A stretch of 64,000 nt of DNA from Leptobacterium flavescens (GTDB lineage: Bacteria; Bacteroidota; Bacteroidia; Flavobacteriales; Flavobacteriaceae): NCBI RefSeq assembly GCF_010671605.1, contig NZ_JAABOO010000002.1, positions 62,001-126,000 on the forward strand. The letters are read 5' to 3'. Shown one piece after another: positions 61,941-64,000 of the stretch; positions within the stretch are counted from its first letter, which is position 1, and each line of letters starts with the position of its first letter. A program made the position numbers and the translations under genes. Below the pieces are notes generated by a model. That model worked only from the letters and a program-made list of their open reading frames with translations. It was not told the DNA's origin and made no database searches.

Positions 61941-64000
61941 ATGAAACGAATATTCTTCCTTCTTTTTATAGCTTTTGTAGCCTGTAAAAACCAAGACACC
62001 AATACAGAACTGGCCCGATGGGAAAGCCGTGCCGAGAATACCACCATCATCCGTGATGATTTCGGGGTTCCGCATATTTACGGAAAGACAGATGCCGATG
62101 CGGTTTTCGGTCTGCTCTATGCGCAGTGCGAAGACGATTTTAAAAGAGTAGAACGCAATTATGTCTGGGCTATTGGCCGCCTGGCGGAGGTTGAGGGAGA
62201 AGATGCTATCTACAGCGATCTGCGTGCCCGTTTGTTTATGACCAAGGAAGAAGCTATCGCCAATTACGAAAAAGCTCCCGACTGGCTCAAGGAACTATGT
62301 GTTGCCTTTGCTGATGGGGTCAACTACTATTTATACACTCATCCGGAGGTAAAACCCAGTCTGCTGACCCGTTTTGAACCCTGGATGCCCATGTACTTCA
62401 GTGAGGGATCTATTGGTGGGGATATTGAGCGTGTTTCCACCCGCAGGATAAAAGCATTTTACGAGAATGAAGAGGCCCTGAAACTCACGGCCTATGAAGA
62501 CGGACTTACACATCCGGATCCGTTTGAGGAGCCTAAAGGATCTAACGGATTTGCTATTTCCGGAGATCTTACCGAATCCGGGAATGCCATGTTGCTTATC
62601 AATCCACATACCTCCTTTTTCTTCAGGGGGGAAGTGCATGTAGTAAGCGAAGAAGGCTTAAATGCCTATGGAGCGGTTACCTGGGGACAGTTTTTCGTAT
62701 ATCAGGGCTTTAACGAAAAGACCGGATGGATGCACACATCTACCTATACCGATGTAATTGATGAATTTAAGGAGACGATCGTTGAAGAAGGCGATCAGCT
62801 AAAATATAAGTACGGAGAGGAACTGAGAGATGTAGAAGTTTCGGAAGTTACCCTGAAATACAAGGACGGTGACGGAATGAGCGAAAAGACCTTTCCGATG
62901 TACAGGACCCATCACGGGCCTGTTACCCATATGATAGACGATCAGTGGGTGTCTACTGCCCTGATGTGGCAACCGGTTCAGGCACTGGAGCAGTCCTATA
63001 CCCGCACCAAGCTTAACGGACACAAGGAGTTCAGGGAGATGATGAACATACGTACCAACTCTTCCAATAATACGGTCTATGCCGATGCCGGAGGGAATAT
63101 TGCTTACTACCACGGAAACTTTATCCCGAAGAGAAATGTAGCTTACGATTATACCAAACCGGTAGACGGAAGCAATCCGGATACCGACTGGAACGGCCTG
63201 CATACGGTAGAAGAAAGTATTGTAGTGGTAAACCCGCCTAACGGATGGATACAGAACTGTAATTCCACACCCTTTACTTCGGCAGCAGAGAACAGCCCGA
63301 AAAAAGAAGATTACCCCCGTTATATGTCGATAGACCGCGAGAACTTCAGAGGGGTACACGCCATTAAATTGTTATCAGAGCGCAAGGGATATACGCTGGA
63401 CAAGTTGATAGAGACCGCTTATGATCCATATCTTCCTGCCTTTGAAAAGCTGATCCCCGGATTGGTGGAAGCTTATGATAAAAGCCCGGCTAAGGACCCG
63501 GCCATGAAAGATGCCATAGAAGTGCTACGTAACTGGGATATGAAAACCGGAGTAGCTTCTGTGGGAATGTCGCTGGCACATTTCTATGCGATGAGTTATT
63601 TAAGAGAAGGCGAAAGACCGGAAGGACTGACCGATATGCAACGGATCAACTATTTCGGGACTTCTTCTCCGGCCGATGAGCGCCTGAGAATGTTTGCAAA
63701 GGCCCTTGATAAAATTGAAACTGATTTCGGAAGCTGGAACACTCCTTGGGGAGAGATCAACAGATACCAGCGCCTGAGCGGGGATATAGACCTGCAATTC
63801 GATGACGACAAGCCAAGTATCCCTGTTGGGTTAACCACCGGTAGATGGGGAGCTCTGGCAGCTTACGGAATGCGTTCGCGTCAGCAAACCAAAAAGATCT
63901 ACGGAACCAGGGGGAATTCCTTTGTGGCCGTAGTGGAGTTTGGAGATAAGGTAAAAGCCAAGAGTATGCTGGCCGGTGGACAGAGCGGAGATATAAACTC
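61941..64000 (+). CDS. Penicillin acylase family (Ntn hydrolase) lipoprotein, partial
   Basis: Runs off the right edge: 686 codons are visible. The lipobox is at residues 8-15 ('LFIAFVAC'). The acylase fold is shown by 'IIRDDFGVPHIYGKTDADAV', the autocatalytic junction 'EEPKGSNGFAISGDL', where Gly200-Ser201 marks the nucleophile of the beta chain, and 'RTNSSNNTVYADAGGNIAYY' and 'STPFTSAAENSP' later on. The family processes its precursor between the small alpha and large beta chains. Substrates include penicillins, acyl-homoserine lactones and lipopeptides; the one here is unknown. The lipidated form would sit in the envelope. Confidence 0.92.
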   Translation, partial: MKRIFFLLFIAFVACKNQDTNTELARWESRAENTTIIRDDFGVPHIYGKTDADAVFGLLYAQCEDDFKRVERNYVWAIGRLAEVEGEDAIYSDLRARLFMTKEEAIANYEKAPDWLKELCVAFADGVNYYLYTHPEVKPSLLTRFEPWMPMYFSEGSIGGDIERVSTRRIKAFYENEEALKLTAYEDGLTHPDPFEEPKGSNGFAISGDLTESGNAMLLINPHTSFFFRGEVHVVSEEGLNAYGAVTWGQFFVYQGFNEKTGWMHTSTYTDVIDEFKETIVEEGDQLKYKYGEELRDVEVSEVTLKYKDGDGMSEKTFPMYRTHHGPVTHMIDDQWVSTALMWQPVQALEQSYTRTKLNGHKEFREMMNIRTNSSNNTVYADAGGNIAYYHGNFIPKRNVAYDYTKPVDGSNPDTDWNGLHTVEESIVVVNPPNGWIQNCNSTPFTSAAENSPKKEDYPRYMSIDRENFRGVHAIKLLSERKGYTLDKLIETAYDPYLPAFEKLIPGLVEAYDKSPAKDPAMKDAIEVLRNWDMKTGVASVGMSLAHFYAMSYLREGERPEGLTDMQRINYFGTSSPADERLRMFAKALDKIETDFGSWNTPWGEINRYQRLSGDIDLQFDDDKPSIPVGLTTGRWGALAAYGMRSRQQTKKIYGTRGNSFVAVVEFGDKVKAKSMLAGGQSGDIN

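Noticed and set aside
62331-63359. Minus-strand frames inside the acylase region
   Set aside because: They lie antisense to a clear penicillin acylase coding frame on the plus strand, which stays open to the window end; composition is that of shadow frames.

Overview
The window looks like a chromosomal segment of a Flavobacteriaceae-type Bacteroidota. The signs are type IX secretion PorP/SprF proteins, many lipoproteins with short lipoboxes, a bacilliredoxin-type YtxJ, DUF2911 and HU-Ig/DUF4469 proteins, and promoters of the Bacteroidota type (TAnnTTTG at -7, sometimes with TTG near -33). I cannot name a genus from sequence alone. Most of the window is ordinary chromosome of moderate GC. One AT-rich accessory island lies at about 49.6-57.3 kb.

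Layout. 0-3 kb: two tandem PorP/SprF paralogues with a C-terminal SPOR-like domain, then a junk-like spacer full of palindromic repeats. 3.5-7.5 kb: thioesterase and TetR regulator with matching operator palindromes, then clpB. 7.7-16.1 kb: a SnoaL-like protein, ytxJ, a lipoprotein, fumarylacetoacetase, glyA, envelope lipoproteins, a second thioesterase and glutaminyl cyclotransferase. 16.2 kb: SRP RNA. 16.4-30 kb: SDR, transaldolase, a cysteine-less TlpA-like lipoprotein, an asymmetric ABC-F ATPase, pheT, a thioredoxin-fold lipoprotein, a DUF2911 protein and recG. 30-38 kb: an M1 peptidase/patatin/patatin operon, FMN glutamate-synthase-like protein, M20 amidohydrolase and DsrE-like protein. 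38-49.6 kb: UvrD/PcrA-type helicase, a triple CBM48 protein with a retropepsin-like partner, Sua5, an OmpA lipoprotein, GT2, holA, ATP-grasp, adenylate cyclase and DoxX.

The accessory island (about 49.6-57.3 kb) holds the most notable content. A two-gene operon (51784-54595) encodes a SMEK-type nuclease domain fused to an APAZ-like domain, followed one base later by a short prokaryotic Argonaute (MID-PIWI) without the PIWI catalytic tetrad. The architecture is that of a short-pAgo immune system (as in SPARTA, SPARSA and SPARDA) but with a SMEK effector, which I do not know as a characterised type. Around it are small orphan genes separated by a duplicated terminator/leader module, a RadC-like protein, an HU-Ig (DUF4469) DNA-binding protein, a nine-unit array with an exact 22-bp period, a DUF2158 mini-gene, and an odd class II tRNA with a UAU anticodon and shortened acceptor strand.

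57.3-64 kb returns to chromosome: SCO protein with a TPR partner, a Tat-exported threonine-aldolase-like enzyme, a spacer with REP-like palindromes, and a penicillin-acylase-family lipoprotein that runs off the right edge. Several convergent or co-directional gene ends carry clear intrinsic terminators, and many operons are tight (overlaps of 1-4 bp).
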